In this document: piece by piece, positions 17,501 through 24,847 of the stretch
Layout of the letters: every line of letters begins with the position of its first letter
Position numbering within the stretch: the first letter of the stretch is position 1
Assembly: GCA_040222455.1 (NCBI GenBank)
Contig: JAVKDD010000008.1
Coordinates: 248,001 to 312,000, forward strand
DNA: 64,000 bases
Reading direction: 5' to 3'
Source of the DNA: RHLJ01 sp040222455
GTDB taxonomy: Bacteria > Bacteroidota > Rhodothermia > Balneolales > Balneolaceae
Program-made: the position numbers and the translations under genes
Notes under the pieces: generated by a model
The model's database searches: none
Seen by the model: the letters and a program-made list of their open reading frames with translations, nothing else
What the model was told of the DNA's origin: nothing

Positions 17501-17818
17501 GGTCCACTTATTGGCACAAAAACCTGGGGTGGATTAGTTGGAACCTGGGATACACCTCGCTTAATAGATGGCGGAAGAATAGTTGCTCCTCGTGGTGGTT
17601 TTTATAATGTAGATGGTGAATGGGATGTGGAAGGCATTGGAATTTCCCCTGATATTGAAGTAATGGATACTCCGAAAGAAAGCATGAATGGGGGCGATCC
17701 TCAGTTGGATGCCGCAATTAATGAAGCGCTTAGATTACTGGAAAATTATCCAAATCAAATCTTGGAAACACCTGCCGATCCAATACGATGGAAACGTCCG
17801 GTTAAATCTGGTAATTAG
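14567..17818 (+). CDS. Tricorn-like protease (TolB/WD-like propellers, PDZ, S41 catalytic domain)
   Basis: The product is 1083 residues long. ATG 14567 with AGGGG upstream starts a clean signal peptide (MKRIGGFILTLTVLTVS ... YAQ); the frame further up is not signal-like. The N-terminal half is a beta-propeller with PDG-type repeats (VWSPDGSQIAWFSD, DWSPDGKFIAYTD, YWSPDSKWIAYVK). A very acidic spacer follows at about 545-570. The C1 domain contains NMHGAPWND (His701), then come a PDZ domain (about 735-825) and the S41-type core with RNNGGGSAADYI and ERAGSGGDLLP (Ser964). His701 and Ser964 match the tricorn catalytic pair by position. Unlike cytosolic archaeal tricorn it is exported, so it probably degrades peptides in the periplasm or outside. 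It stands alone, with hairpin repeats on both sides. Confidence 0.92.
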   Translation: MKRIGGFILTLTVLTVSLQQVYAQGTQLLRQPTISESTIVFVHANDLWKVDKAGGMATRLTSNIGGESEPHFSNDGKWIAFTGQYAGNSDVYIVPIEGGEPKRLTWYPGSDNVTGWTPEGDVLFRSGRSGYPTASNQFWKVSTEGGMPTMLPIPRAASGEISQDGKYVAYNPITFWDAEWRNYRGGQAQPIWIVDLKSFELIQTPRTDNERHVDPVWHNGSVFYLSERDFASNIWSYNPASNEEKQWTFHSDFDVKSLDAGGGMIVYEYGGYLHHLNPETGDSKQISVTVAGDMSWGRERWEEPSAFQMTNPALSPTGKRAVFEVRGEIITVPKEQGTWRNLTNSSGNADRAPVWSPDGSQIAWFSDKSGEYSLMISDQFGQEEPRSIELPNPTYYFQPDWSPDGKFIAYTDTDYNLWYVNVESGKTVMFDSDGYAHPNRTFNPYWSPDSKWIAYVKLLDSQFKAVHVHNIETGKTHMLTDGMSDAITPVWDESGKYLYFLASTDFGLNTGWLDMSSYDMSVTRGLYMIVLSNNEPSPLLPKSDDEEVKEEDSDSKEEEKETDKSVVIDLDGIAERTLSLDIPTRDYQGLLKGPEGTVFIFESVPNEGTKLHKYEIKDQKASTFLSSVNSAVVSEDRKNLLYRSGGTWGILETSGGEKNVGDGRLSLSGVNLKINPSEEFEQMFRDGWRFMRDFLYVDNMHGAPWNDVYEWYAPWVKHAKHRSDLNYVIDIMSGEVAVGHSYVSGGDYPDLESVPAGLLGADVILENGAYRIKKIFTAESWNPDLRAPLSGPGIDVNEEDYILAVNGMEIDSKQNFYKYFEGTENRQIQLLVNNTPNTSGARLVTVVPISNESGLRTRHWVEENRRKVDEMSDGQLAYVWIPNTGNGGYTYFNRYYFSQQDKRGVVLDQRNNGGGSAADYIIDVLNRDLHGFFNSKAGDRRPFPSPGAGIWGPKVMIINERAGSGGDLLPFMFKKEEIGPLIGTKTWGGLVGTWDTPRLIDGGRIVAPRGGFYNVDGEWDVEGIGISPDIEVMDTPKESMNGGDPQLDAAINEALRLLENYPNQILETPADPIRWKRPVKSGN

Positions 17819-17837
17819 GAAGTAATTCTGGGTGATC

Positions 17838-17920
17838 ATGTTGTGAGGATTAGAAAGCTCGAATCCTCACAACATCTTTAGACCGCCAAATTTGGACACC
17901 TCCATTGAGGAAGGACTTAT
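17838..17920. repeat. Hairpin repeat, copy B (right of the tricorn-like gene)
   Basis: A 14-bp perfect stem, ATGTTGTGAGGATT (17838-17851) with AATCCTCACAACAT (17862-17875), surrounds a 10-base loop. A segment ACACCTCCATTGAGGAAGG (from 17896) follows and resembles the tail of copy A. It begins 20 bases after the tricorn-like stop codon and may act as a terminator or RNA-stability element for it, though no T-run follows the stem directly. Confidence 0.68.
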
Positions 17921-17947
17921 AAATTCAGATAAACGGATTACATTGGG

Positions 17948-19102
17948 CTACCCATCAAACTCCGTAACGGCTTTTGCAACTCGTTCTGGAACTCGTTCAT
18001 CAAAAGGACTTGGAATAATTTTTTCTGGAGAAAGATCTTCTACACAATCTGCAATAGCTTCTGCAACTTTAATGAACATGGAAGTAGTTAAATTGCTAAC
18101 ACGTGCATCTAAAGCTCCTCTAAATAAACCAGGAAATGCCAATACATTATTTACCTGATTTGGGAAATCAGAACGACCAGTTGCAACAATATACGCCCCA
18201 GCTTTTTTCGCTTCCTCGGGCATAATTTCCGGAATCGGATTTGCCATCGCGAAAATAATAGGATCAGGGGTCATCGTTTTAATCATTTCTTGAGTTAACA
18301 CACCTGGAACAGAAACGCCTATAAATACATCCGCACCTTTTACGGCATCAATAAGCTCACCTTTACGCTGACTTTTATTCGTAAGCTCTGAGATTTTTTG
18401 CTTAACTGAATTTAGATCTTCGCGCTCATTATGAATAATTCCCTTACTATCGCACATCATTACTTCTTTAACACCCGCTTCAAACAGTAATTTTACGATC
18501 GCAACACCGGCAGCACCTGCCCCATTTATAACAACCGTTAAATCTTCTAATTTACGTTCCGTTAGCTTACAAGCATTCATCATTCCCGCTAATGTAACTA
18601 TTGCCGTACCATGTTGGTCATCATGAAAAACAGGAATTGATAATTCACTTTTTAGTCGATCTTCAATTTTAAAACAACGAGGAGCCGAAATATCTTCAAG
18701 GTTAATTCCGCCAAAAGTAGGTGAAATAGCTTTTACTGCTGCTATAATTTCTTCGGTTTCCTGAGTATTTAGAACTATTGGTACAGCATCAACTCTTCCA
18801 AATTTCTTAAACAACACTGCTTTTCCTTCCATCACAGGAAGCGCTGCTTCGGGTCCAATATTGCCTAATCCTAACACTGCAGAACCGTCACTAACTACCG
18901 CTACTAAATTCCCTTTTGCGGTGTACTCATATACTTTCTCCACATCTTTATCGATCTCACGACAAGGTTCTGCAACTCCCGGTGAATAGGCAATACTAAG
19001 GTCATCTTTCGTTTCTAATGGAAGCTTAGATTCAATACTTATTTTTCCCTTTGCTTTTTTATGAGCTTCGATGGAAAGTGCTGCGTAATCCTTTTTTGGC
19101 AT
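17948..19102 (-). CDS. NAD(P)-dependent malic enzyme, short form
   Basis: Malic enzyme converts malate to pyruvate and CO2 with NAD(P)H. At 384 residues this is the single-domain form, without the phosphotransacetylase-like C-terminal domain of MaeB. Signatures are SIAYSPGVAEPC (catalytic Tyr39), VMEGKAVLFKKFG (Lys94), the metal/substrate region FGGINLEDISAPRCF and VFHDDQHGTA, and the dinucleotide-binding VVINGAGAAGVAI. Cofactor choice cannot be settled from sequence alone. The start is ATG 19102. The terminator of the M1 peptidase gene lies directly upstream, so this gene needs its own promoter, which I could not pin down. Confidence 0.93.
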   Translation of the reverse strand: MPKKDYAALSIEAHKKAKGKISIESKLPLETKDDLSIAYSPGVAEPCREIDKDVEKVYEYTAKGNLVAVVSDGSAVLGLGNIGPEAALPVMEGKAVLFKKFGRVDAVPIVLNTQETEEIIAAVKAISPTFGGINLEDISAPRCFKIEDRLKSELSIPVFHDDQHGTAIVTLAGMMNACKLTERKLEDLTVVINGAGAAGVAIVKLLFEAGVKEVMMCDSKGIIHNEREDLNSVKQKISELTNKSQRKGELIDAVKGADVFIGVSVPGVLTQEMIKTMTPDPIIFAMANPIPEIMPEEAKKAGAYIVATGRSDFPNQVNNVLAFPGLFRGALDARVSNLTTSMFIKVAEAIADCVEDLSPEKIIPSPFDERVPERVAKAVTEFDG

Positions 19103-19125
19103 AATTTTTAGGCTATATATTAAAA

Positions 19126-19150
19126 AAGCCGAAGGTTATCTTCGGCTTTA
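19126..19150 (-). terminator. Rho-independent terminator of the M1 peptidase gene
   Basis: AAGCCGAAG (19126-19134) and CTTCGGCTT (19140-19148) form a 9-bp perfect stem with a 5-base loop. On the minus strand the stem is followed directly by a T-run (from the A-run at 19122-19127). It sits 15 bases behind the stop codon of the M1 peptidase gene. Confidence 0.88.
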
Positions 19151-19164
19151 TAACAAATTGAGAA

Positions 19165-21045
19165 TTATTCTTCTTTATTTGATTCTTTAGTTATAAGCTG
19201 ATCATTTGATGCATTTATATCTGCAAGGCGCTGAGACGGATCGATAGTTATGCTGCTAATATTAAACCTAGAAGTAGGAATATCGAACGAATACGAAGGC
19301 TCAACCCATGGCCAATCTTCTAGGGAAGTTCTCTTCATCATGTTTTCGACAGGTTTTTCGCCACGCATGATTCGTAGTGGAATATAGAATAGCTCAGAAG
19401 TTCCATCATTGTATTCAACAACAATATCTAATGGCATCGGCATTAAGCCATTTCTTGTAACTTCCACTGTTGTATTTGTCTCGTCACCAGTTACAGAAGT
19501 AATTCCATAATCAATGGTCTTAGTTGTTTGTACGAAATATTCGTAATACCAGTCCAGAATCATTCCAGATTCCTTTTCCATAACTCTAATAAAGTCGAGA
19601 TCGGTTGGATGCTTAAGCTTCCATGTTTCGTGATAGGTTAGCATCCCTTTTCTAAATGCTTCTTCGCCAATTATATATCGTAATTGATTCAAGAAAACAG
19701 ATCCTTTAGAGTACGAAGCCCGGCCATAAGCAGCATTTGTATTATAATGATCGGCATGAGTTGTCAGTGATTCTTCGATACCTGCATTTACAATTCCAAA
19801 ATAACCTCTATATGAGCCCGCATGAGGGTTTCCTTCTCTTTCAAAAAGATGTGCCATTGTTTCTGAAGAGGCGAAACTTGTAAAACCTTCGTCCATCCAA
19901 GGATAAAGAGCTTCGTTTGTTGCTAAAACATTTTGGTACCAGCTATGATACATTTCATGAACGGTTACACCTACTAAACTTCCAAGCGAACGCCCTCCGG
20001 TAATCAGAGTTCCCATTGGATATTCCATTCCGCCATCACCACCTTGTATGGTTGAGAACTGAGGGTAAGGATAAACTCCAAAATGCTTATTTGCATACTC
20101 AAAAGCTTTTACAGTTAATTCTGGTAGTTGCTCCCAATTTTCTTTGTAGGTAGCATTTTCTTCATCGGTGGCTTCGATATCAACTACAGGTTGTTGATAG
20201 AAGAAATGGAGCTTTGGACCGTTTGGAACTTGTGCAGTAGTATGAACAAAGTCAGGATCGGCTCCCCAGAAGAAATCAATTACCTCTTCAGCCATAAAGT
20301 GATAGGTGATTTTGTCGCTTTTATACTCTACTTCTACACCTTCATCTTCATATCCATGTCCAACTTCATTCGGATTTTGAACAATTCCCGTTCCTCCAAC
20401 TATGTAATCTCGGTCAATAGTAATTTTAACATCGAAATCACCAAAAATCCCATGAAATTCTCTTCCTATATATGGATTTGGATGCCAGCCTCTTTCGTCA
20501 TATTGAGCGAGTTTTGGATACCATTGGCTCATCGAAAATTCGACACCTTCAGCATTTGCCCAACCAGATCGCCTAATTTGTTTTGGCACCTGACTTTCAA
20601 ATTCCATTTCGAATGTAGTAGAAGAACCAGAAGCAATTGGCTTATTTAATTCTACGACCAGAATAGTACCATCAACTTCAAATTCAACGGGTTCTCCATC
20701 TTGAGTAAGTGAGAGAATATTATGATATCCAATTTCATCTTCAGAAAGTTTTGATATTCGATCTCTAACACGACTGTCTGGGTCTACAATAGTTCTTGAT
20801 CGAACATCCATCATGCTTCCAGGCTGGAACGCATTGAAATAGAGATGGTAGTATGCACGAGTAAGCTCATCTGGCGAATTATTCGTATAGACTAAAATTT
20901 GACTTCCTGTTAATTGATGCTTTTCAGTATTTACATCAATTACCATGGTGTAATCTGCTTCCTGTTGCCAGTAACCAGCTTTTTGGGCCTGTGATACAGA
21001 ATGAAATAAAATAGAAATCAGAAATAGAGTGAATAGTTTTTTCAT
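19165..21045 (-). CDS. Exported M1 family metallopeptidase
   Basis: This 626-residue protein has a signal peptide (MKKLFTLFLISILFHSVSQAQ) and the gluzincin zinc site HEMYH (His363, Glu364, His367) followed 18 residues later by Glu386 in WMDEGF. The exopeptidase-like motif is GGMEYPMGTLI, in place of the usual GxMEN. A beta-rich N-terminal domain binds the peptide end in this family. A Tyr for catalysis is likely in RASYSKGSVFLNQLRY. It should cleave residues from the N-terminus of peptides in the periplasm or outside. A strong terminator follows. It probably works with other secreted proteases of this genome in peptide feeding; that is inference. Confidence 0.92.
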   Translation of the reverse strand: MKKLFTLFLISILFHSVSQAQKAGYWQQEADYTMVIDVNTEKHQLTGSQILVYTNNSPDELTRAYYHLYFNAFQPGSMMDVRSRTIVDPDSRVRDRISKLSEDEIGYHNILSLTQDGEPVEFEVDGTILVVELNKPIASGSSTTFEMEFESQVPKQIRRSGWANAEGVEFSMSQWYPKLAQYDERGWHPNPYIGREFHGIFGDFDVKITIDRDYIVGGTGIVQNPNEVGHGYEDEGVEVEYKSDKITYHFMAEEVIDFFWGADPDFVHTTAQVPNGPKLHFFYQQPVVDIEATDEENATYKENWEQLPELTVKAFEYANKHFGVYPYPQFSTIQGGDGGMEYPMGTLITGGRSLGSLVGVTVHEMYHSWYQNVLATNEALYPWMDEGFTSFASSETMAHLFEREGNPHAGSYRGYFGIVNAGIEESLTTHADHYNTNAAYGRASYSKGSVFLNQLRYIIGEEAFRKGMLTYHETWKLKHPTDLDFIRVMEKESGMILDWYYEYFVQTTKTIDYGITSVTGDETNTTVEVTRNGLMPMPLDIVVEYNDGTSELFYIPLRIMRGEKPVENMMKRTSLEDWPWVEPSYSFDIPTSRFNISSITIDPSQRLADINASNDQLITKESNKEE

Positions 21046-21156
21046 AAGTAATTAATTATCCGTTGAGTTCACAAGTATCGCAAAGTGATTGCGGTATTAA
21101 TATTTATTTGTGAAGTTAAAAAAATAAGAGCCGTAGAGGTGTTAAAGTTTATGCGT

Positions 21157-21759
21157 TTAAAAAGCACTCCTACTCGTAAAAGCTCGACTTAATGTGGCTT
21201 CGTCTATAAATTCGAGTTCAGTACCCATTGGAATTCCATATGCAATACGAGTTACTTTCACTTCGTATGGCAGTAATAACTTGTTGATATAATAGGAAGT
21301 TGCCTCACCTTCTGCATCCGGATTTAAGGCAAGGATTACCTCATTGATGTTTTCATCGCCACCTACCCGTTTAAGTAAATCCTGAATTTTGAGTTTATCA
21401 GGACCTACATTATCCATTGGTGAAATAACCCCACCCAATACATGATATCGACCTCGAAATTCATTGGTTTTCTCGATGATATATACATCATTGAATTCTT
21501 CTACTACACAAATTTGCCCATTTTCTCTTTTCGTATTCTCGCAGATTTTACATGGATCCGAATCACTTACATTTCCACAAATATTGCATCGGGTAACCTT
21601 ATTCTTTAAATCGATAATAGCATTAGCGAGTTTAAGCGCATATTCATCGTTTTGTTTGAGCAGGTGAATAGCTATTCGTTGAGCCGATTTGCGTCCTGTA
21701 CCCGGAAGCTTTGAAAGCTGTTCTATTGCTCGTTCTAAATACTCGGAAGTTATCTGCAT
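21157..21759 (-). CDS. recR: Recombination mediator RecR
   Basis: RecR acts with RecF and RecO to load RecA at gaps. The 200-residue product has the full domain order: helix-hairpin-helix (LSKLPGTGRKSAQRIA), Cys4 zinc finger (Cys58, Cys61, Cys70, Cys73 in CNICGNVSDSDPCKIC), Toprim domain (CVVEEFNDVYIIE, LALNPDAEGEATSYYI) and C-terminal Walker-B-like segment (VTRIAYGIPMGTELEF). It is downstream of dnaX and ybaB, the classic dnaX-ybaB-recR order. A long inverted repeat fills the gap to ybaB. Confidence 0.97.
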   Translation of the reverse strand: MQITSEYLERAIEQLSKLPGTGRKSAQRIAIHLLKQNDEYALKLANAIIDLKNKVTRCNICGNVSDSDPCKICENTKRENGQICVVEEFNDVYIIEKTNEFRGRYHVLGGVISPMDNVGPDKLKIQDLLKRVGGDENINEVILALNPDAEGEATSYYINKLLLPYEVKVTRIAYGIPMGTELEFIDEATLSRAFTSRSAF

Positions 21760-21838
21760 TTTGAATGTTTAGTGTTAAGTTTTAAATGTTGAATGATGGA
21801 TTCCATTCAATATTTACCACTGAACATTTAAAATTTTA
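21757..21838. repeat. Long imperfect inverted repeat between ybaB and recR
   Basis: The 76-bp gap between the two genes folds back on itself over its whole length. Outer arms are AATGTTTAGTG and CACTGAACATT; inner arms are TAAATGTTGAATG and CATTCAATATTTA around an 8-base loop (ATGGATTC). Its ends run into the recR start codon and the ybaB stop codon. As RNA it would place the recR start next to a long hairpin. It may be a small insertion of a repeat or a control element for recR. Confidence 0.6.
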
Positions 21839-22183
21839 TAAGCCAAATTTTGAAAGATCCATCCCCGGAATTCCACCACCGGGTATCATTCCTTTGTATG
21901 CATCTTGCATTTTTGCTTTTGCTTCTTCATCTGCCTTTTCGAGCGCTTTATTTACTCCAGCTACTACCAAATCCTCTAAAATTTCTTTGTCGTCTGGGTC
22001 AATTACATCTTTATCAAGAGTAATAGAAAGCACCTGACGTAATCCGTTGGCTTTCACCTTCACCATTCCCCCACCTGCTTCAGCTTCTACAACTACTTCA
22101 CCAAGCTGTGCTTGAGTCTCTTGTACTTTTAATTGCATTTCTTGAATTTTGCCGAACATATCGGCCATATTAAAATCTGCCAT
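21836..22183 (-). CDS. ybaB: YbaB/EbfC family nucleoid-associated protein
   Basis: This small DNA-binding protein (115 residues) forms dimers that coat the nucleoid; its exact role is not settled. The family pattern is present: MADMFGKIQEMQLKVQE, then LGEVVVEAEAGGGMVKVKAN, with DKDVIDPDDKEILEDLVVA, and a C-terminal helix ending in MIPGGGIPGM. The start ATG at 22183 lies 12 bp behind the dnaX stop, and the order dnaX-ybaB-recR is widely conserved. Confidence 0.95.
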   Translation of the reverse strand: MADFNMADMFGKIQEMQLKVQETQAQLGEVVVEAEAGGGMVKVKANGLRQVLSITLDKDVIDPDDKEILEDLVVAGVNKALEKADEEAKAKMQDAYKGMIPGGGIPGMDLSKFGL

Positions 22184-22195
22184 AATTAATTCCTT

Positions 22196-24043
22196 TTAGT
22201 ATTCTAATTCTGCCCCAAATCGCTCTACTAAGTCACGAATTATAGGATCTTTTTGTTGGATTTCTTTAAATCGTTCGTATGGATTTTTAGCTTTTGAGGT
22301 ATTTTCGACCCCTCGTTTAACTTCTGTTTTAAAACGTAACTTAACTCCAATATGTTCCTTTAATAGGATAGATAAATCCTGTGCTTGTTCATCCAGCATT
22401 TTTTGAGCAAAGGCATTATCACATTCTAAAAGCAGTTCGTTACCTTTTAGTTTTGCAGGGTGTGCCCGTTGTACTTGAAGTTCCAATACCTTAGGCACTT
22501 CATTTTCTAGTGAAGCTACAAAGGTGTCCCAAACAGCGCGAACATCTTCTACAAGTAGTTTCTTTGAGGGAATTGGTTCATCAATTTCTACCGGAGCTTT
22601 TGGAACTGCATTTTGTGTTCCATTTCCATTTCCATTTCCATTTGGAAAATGTAGAACTTTAGCTTTTTGAGTGACTTCAGTAACCAGAGCCGGTTCACCT
22701 AAGCCATATTCGTCTTGAATTGAAACAGGTTCAGGAATAACTTCGTTGATTGGTTCCGGAACTATTGTATGATCTGAATGTTGTTCTGGTTCAGTTTTAG
22801 GCGGAGCACTTTCTACATGTTCGGGCTTAACATCGTTTTCAAGGGCGTCTTCAGCAACACTTTTAATTTCATTCTCTGAAATTCTATCACTCTTATCCTT
22901 TGCCTCTTCTTTTACTACTAGATTCTTAAAGTTTTTTTTTAAGCCCTCAAGTTCAGCAAGTAGCTTCCCTAGATTTTCGCTTCGCTCCATGTGAATAAGT
23001 TTAAGAAGCGTAATTTCGAATTGAATACGAGGCTGACTGGCATCTTTAAGCTTGATTTGAGCTTCACTCACAATATGAAGCATACGCATTAAATCATCTC
23101 TTGAAAACTCTTCCGCCGTTGAAGTGTATTTCGCTTTCGTTTCTTCTGATGCTTCCACCAAATATAATTGAGGGGAATGATGTGCAATGTATAAGTTTCG
23201 AAGATGTTCAGTAAGTCCAATTAAAAACTCCTGAATATCATAGCCTTCTTGTAGTAATGTATTTATGAGTTCGAGTCCTTTGTCTGCGTTATGCTCTTTT
23301 ACACAGTTCATAAATTCAAAAAGTCGATCTGTTCCAACCACATTAAGAGCTTGCAAAAGTTCGTTGTGCGTGATTATATCCCCGCAAAAAGCAATAGCTT
23401 GATCCATCAAACCCAAAGCATCGCGTAATGCGCCATCTGCTTTTTTAGCAATTACGTGAAGAGATTCCTCATCTATCGAAATCTGCTCATCAACAGAAAT
23501 CTTGCGTAGTCGATGTACGATTTCTTCAACAGCAATTCTTTTAAAATCAAACCGCTGAACTCTGGATAAAATGGTAGGAAGAACTTTATGTGGTTCTGTG
23601 GTTGCAAAAATAAAAATGACATGTTCGGGAGGTTCTTCCAGCGTTTTTAAAAGAGCGTTAAAAGCTGCTTTAGAAAGCATGTGCACTTCATCTACAATAA
23701 TCACTTTGTAGAGGCTATTTTGAGGTGGAATTCGGACAATCTCTCGCAGATGATGAACATCCTCGACTTTATTGTTTGAAGCAGCATCCATCTCAGTGAT
23801 GCTCATCGTTTGGTTTAACGCTTCACCATCAACGTCTGCGTCAATTTTGTTGATTACCCGGGCCAAAACCCGCGCCATGGTTGTTTTACCAACACCTCTA
23901 GGGCCACAAAACATATACGCATGAGACAATCGGTTTTGCTTGATCGCATTAAGTAAAGTATTACTTACATGATCCTGAGAAACGATATCCTCAAAACTGT
24001 TTGGTCGGTATTTTCTGGTAAGAGCGCGGTAGTTTTCTGACAT
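22196..24043 (-). CDS. dnaX: DNA polymerase III subunit gamma/tau
   Basis: DnaX is the ATPase of the clamp loader. Starting at ATG 24043 (MSENYRALTRKYRPNSFEDI) the product has 615 residues; the open frame to 24079 adds non-conserved residues. Walker A is GPRGVGKT (47-54), Walker B is VIIVDEVHM (about 116-124), and the sensor region FATTEPHKVLPTILSR follows. The zinc module that normally holds four Cys between Walker A and the ELDAAS segment is not recognisable here: residues 62-82 contain no Cys at all. The C-terminal half has an acidic low-complexity linker with an Asn-Gly repeat (from 22621) before a tau-like domain. It is followed by ybaB and recR. Confidence 0.95.
   Translation of the reverse strand: MSENYRALTRKYRPNSFEDIVSQDHVSNTLLNAIKQNRLSHAYMFCGPRGVGKTTMARVLARVINKIDADVDGEALNQTMSITEMDAASNNKVEDVHHLREIVRIPPQNSLYKVIIVDEVHMLSKAAFNALLKTLEEPPEHVIFIFATTEPHKVLPTILSRVQRFDFKRIAVEEIVHRLRKISVDEQISIDEESLHVIAKKADGALRDALGLMDQAIAFCGDIITHNELLQALNVVGTDRLFEFMNCVKEHNADKGLELINTLLQEGYDIQEFLIGLTEHLRNLYIAHHSPQLYLVEASEETKAKYTSTAEEFSRDDLMRMLHIVSEAQIKLKDASQPRIQFEITLLKLIHMERSENLGKLLAELEGLKKNFKNLVVKEEAKDKSDRISENEIKSVAEDALENDVKPEHVESAPPKTEPEQHSDHTIVPEPINEVIPEPVSIQDEYGLGEPALVTEVTQKAKVLHFPNGNGNGNGTQNAVPKAPVEIDEPIPSKKLLVEDVRAVWDTFVASLENEVPKVLELQVQRAHPAKLKGNELLLECDNAFAQKMLDEQAQDLSILLKEHIGVKLRFKTEVKRGVENTSKAKNPYERFKEIQQKDPIIRDLVERFGAELEY
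22621..22644. repeat. CATTTC hexanucleotide repeat inside dnaX
   Basis: Three perfect CATTTC units and one CATTTG follow each other, coding for an Asn-Gly repeat in the dnaX linker. A change in copy number would keep the reading frame and only change linker length. Confidence 0.75.
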
Positions 24044-24124
24044 GTTTTCATCACTTTTGCTAACGCAAAGAATGTACAAAAAGCATAACAGAGTTGAAGG
24101 ATTAGATGTAGAAAAAAAGAACCA

Positions 24125-24847
24125 TTACAAAACTTCCGATTTCTCTCCAAGTTTCCTCAGCGCTTCTCGCTTGTAGGTCCGGCCGATTGGAATCTTTGCT
24201 TCTTTAAGCTCAATTTCATTATTACTCCAGCTTTCAATCTTATTCAAATTGATAATAAAAGAGCGGTGTACTCTTACGAATTGACTATCTGGCAGTCGTT
24301 CTTCCATATATGTAATCGTTTGATAAGTGTTAACTTCTTTTGAGTCTGTTTTTATCAAAATATAATCCCGTTTGCTTTCGATATATAGGATTTCATCGAG
24401 ACAGATTTTCACATTTCTTTTATCGGAAGAAACGAAAACAAAGGGATGATCGTCTTGATATTCTTCTTGCTGCGTAATAACAGGTCTGGAATTTAAACTG
24501 TCAAATACTTTATCTACTGCTTTAAGGAATCGATCGAATGAAACGGGTTTTAGAAGATAATCGACAACATCTAGCTCAAAACCTTCTATAGCATATTCTC
24601 TATACGCTGTAGTAAAAATAACTTTTGGTGGGTTTTTTAAGGTTCTTAGGAATTCAATACCGGTGAGTCGAGGCATTTGGATATCTAAAAATAGAACATC
24701 CACATTTGACTTACGAAGCTCTTGAAAAGCTTTAACTGCGTTTTGAAAAGTCGCCATTACATCAAGACCATCAATTTTAGACACATGAGACTCTATCACT
24801 TCTATAGCTAGAGGTTCATCATCTATGATATAACAGCTTAAATTCAA
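24125..24847 (-). CDS. LytTR family response regulator
   Basis: The 240-residue protein has an N-terminal receiver domain (acidic IIDDEP; phospho-acceptor Asp55 in FLDIQMP; Thr in IFTTAYREYAIEGF; Lys in DYLLKPVSF). Its C-terminal LytTR DNA-binding domain occupies about residues 135-235 (IESKRDYILIKT, FVRVHRSFIINLNKIESW). It overlaps the upstream kinase gene by 4 bases (ATGA), so the two are translationally coupled. Target genes are unknown; the divergent DUF5916 gene lies 223 bp beyond the kinase start and is one possibility. Confidence 0.95.
   Translation of the reverse strand: MNLSCYIIDDEPLAIEVIESHVSKIDGLDVMATFQNAVKAFQELRKSNVDVLFLDIQMPRLTGIEFLRTLKNPPKVIFTTAYREYAIEGFELDVVDYLLKPVSFDRFLKAVDKVFDSLNSRPVITQQEEYQDDHPFVFVSSDKRNVKICLDEILYIESKRDYILIKTDSKEVNTYQTITYMEERLPDSQFVRVHRSFIINLNKIESWSNNEIELKEAKIPIGRTYKREALRKLGEKSEVL

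Noticed and set aside
22621..22644. Phase-variable repeat in dnaX
   Set aside because: The unit is 6 bases, so copy changes keep the frame and cannot switch the gene on or off.
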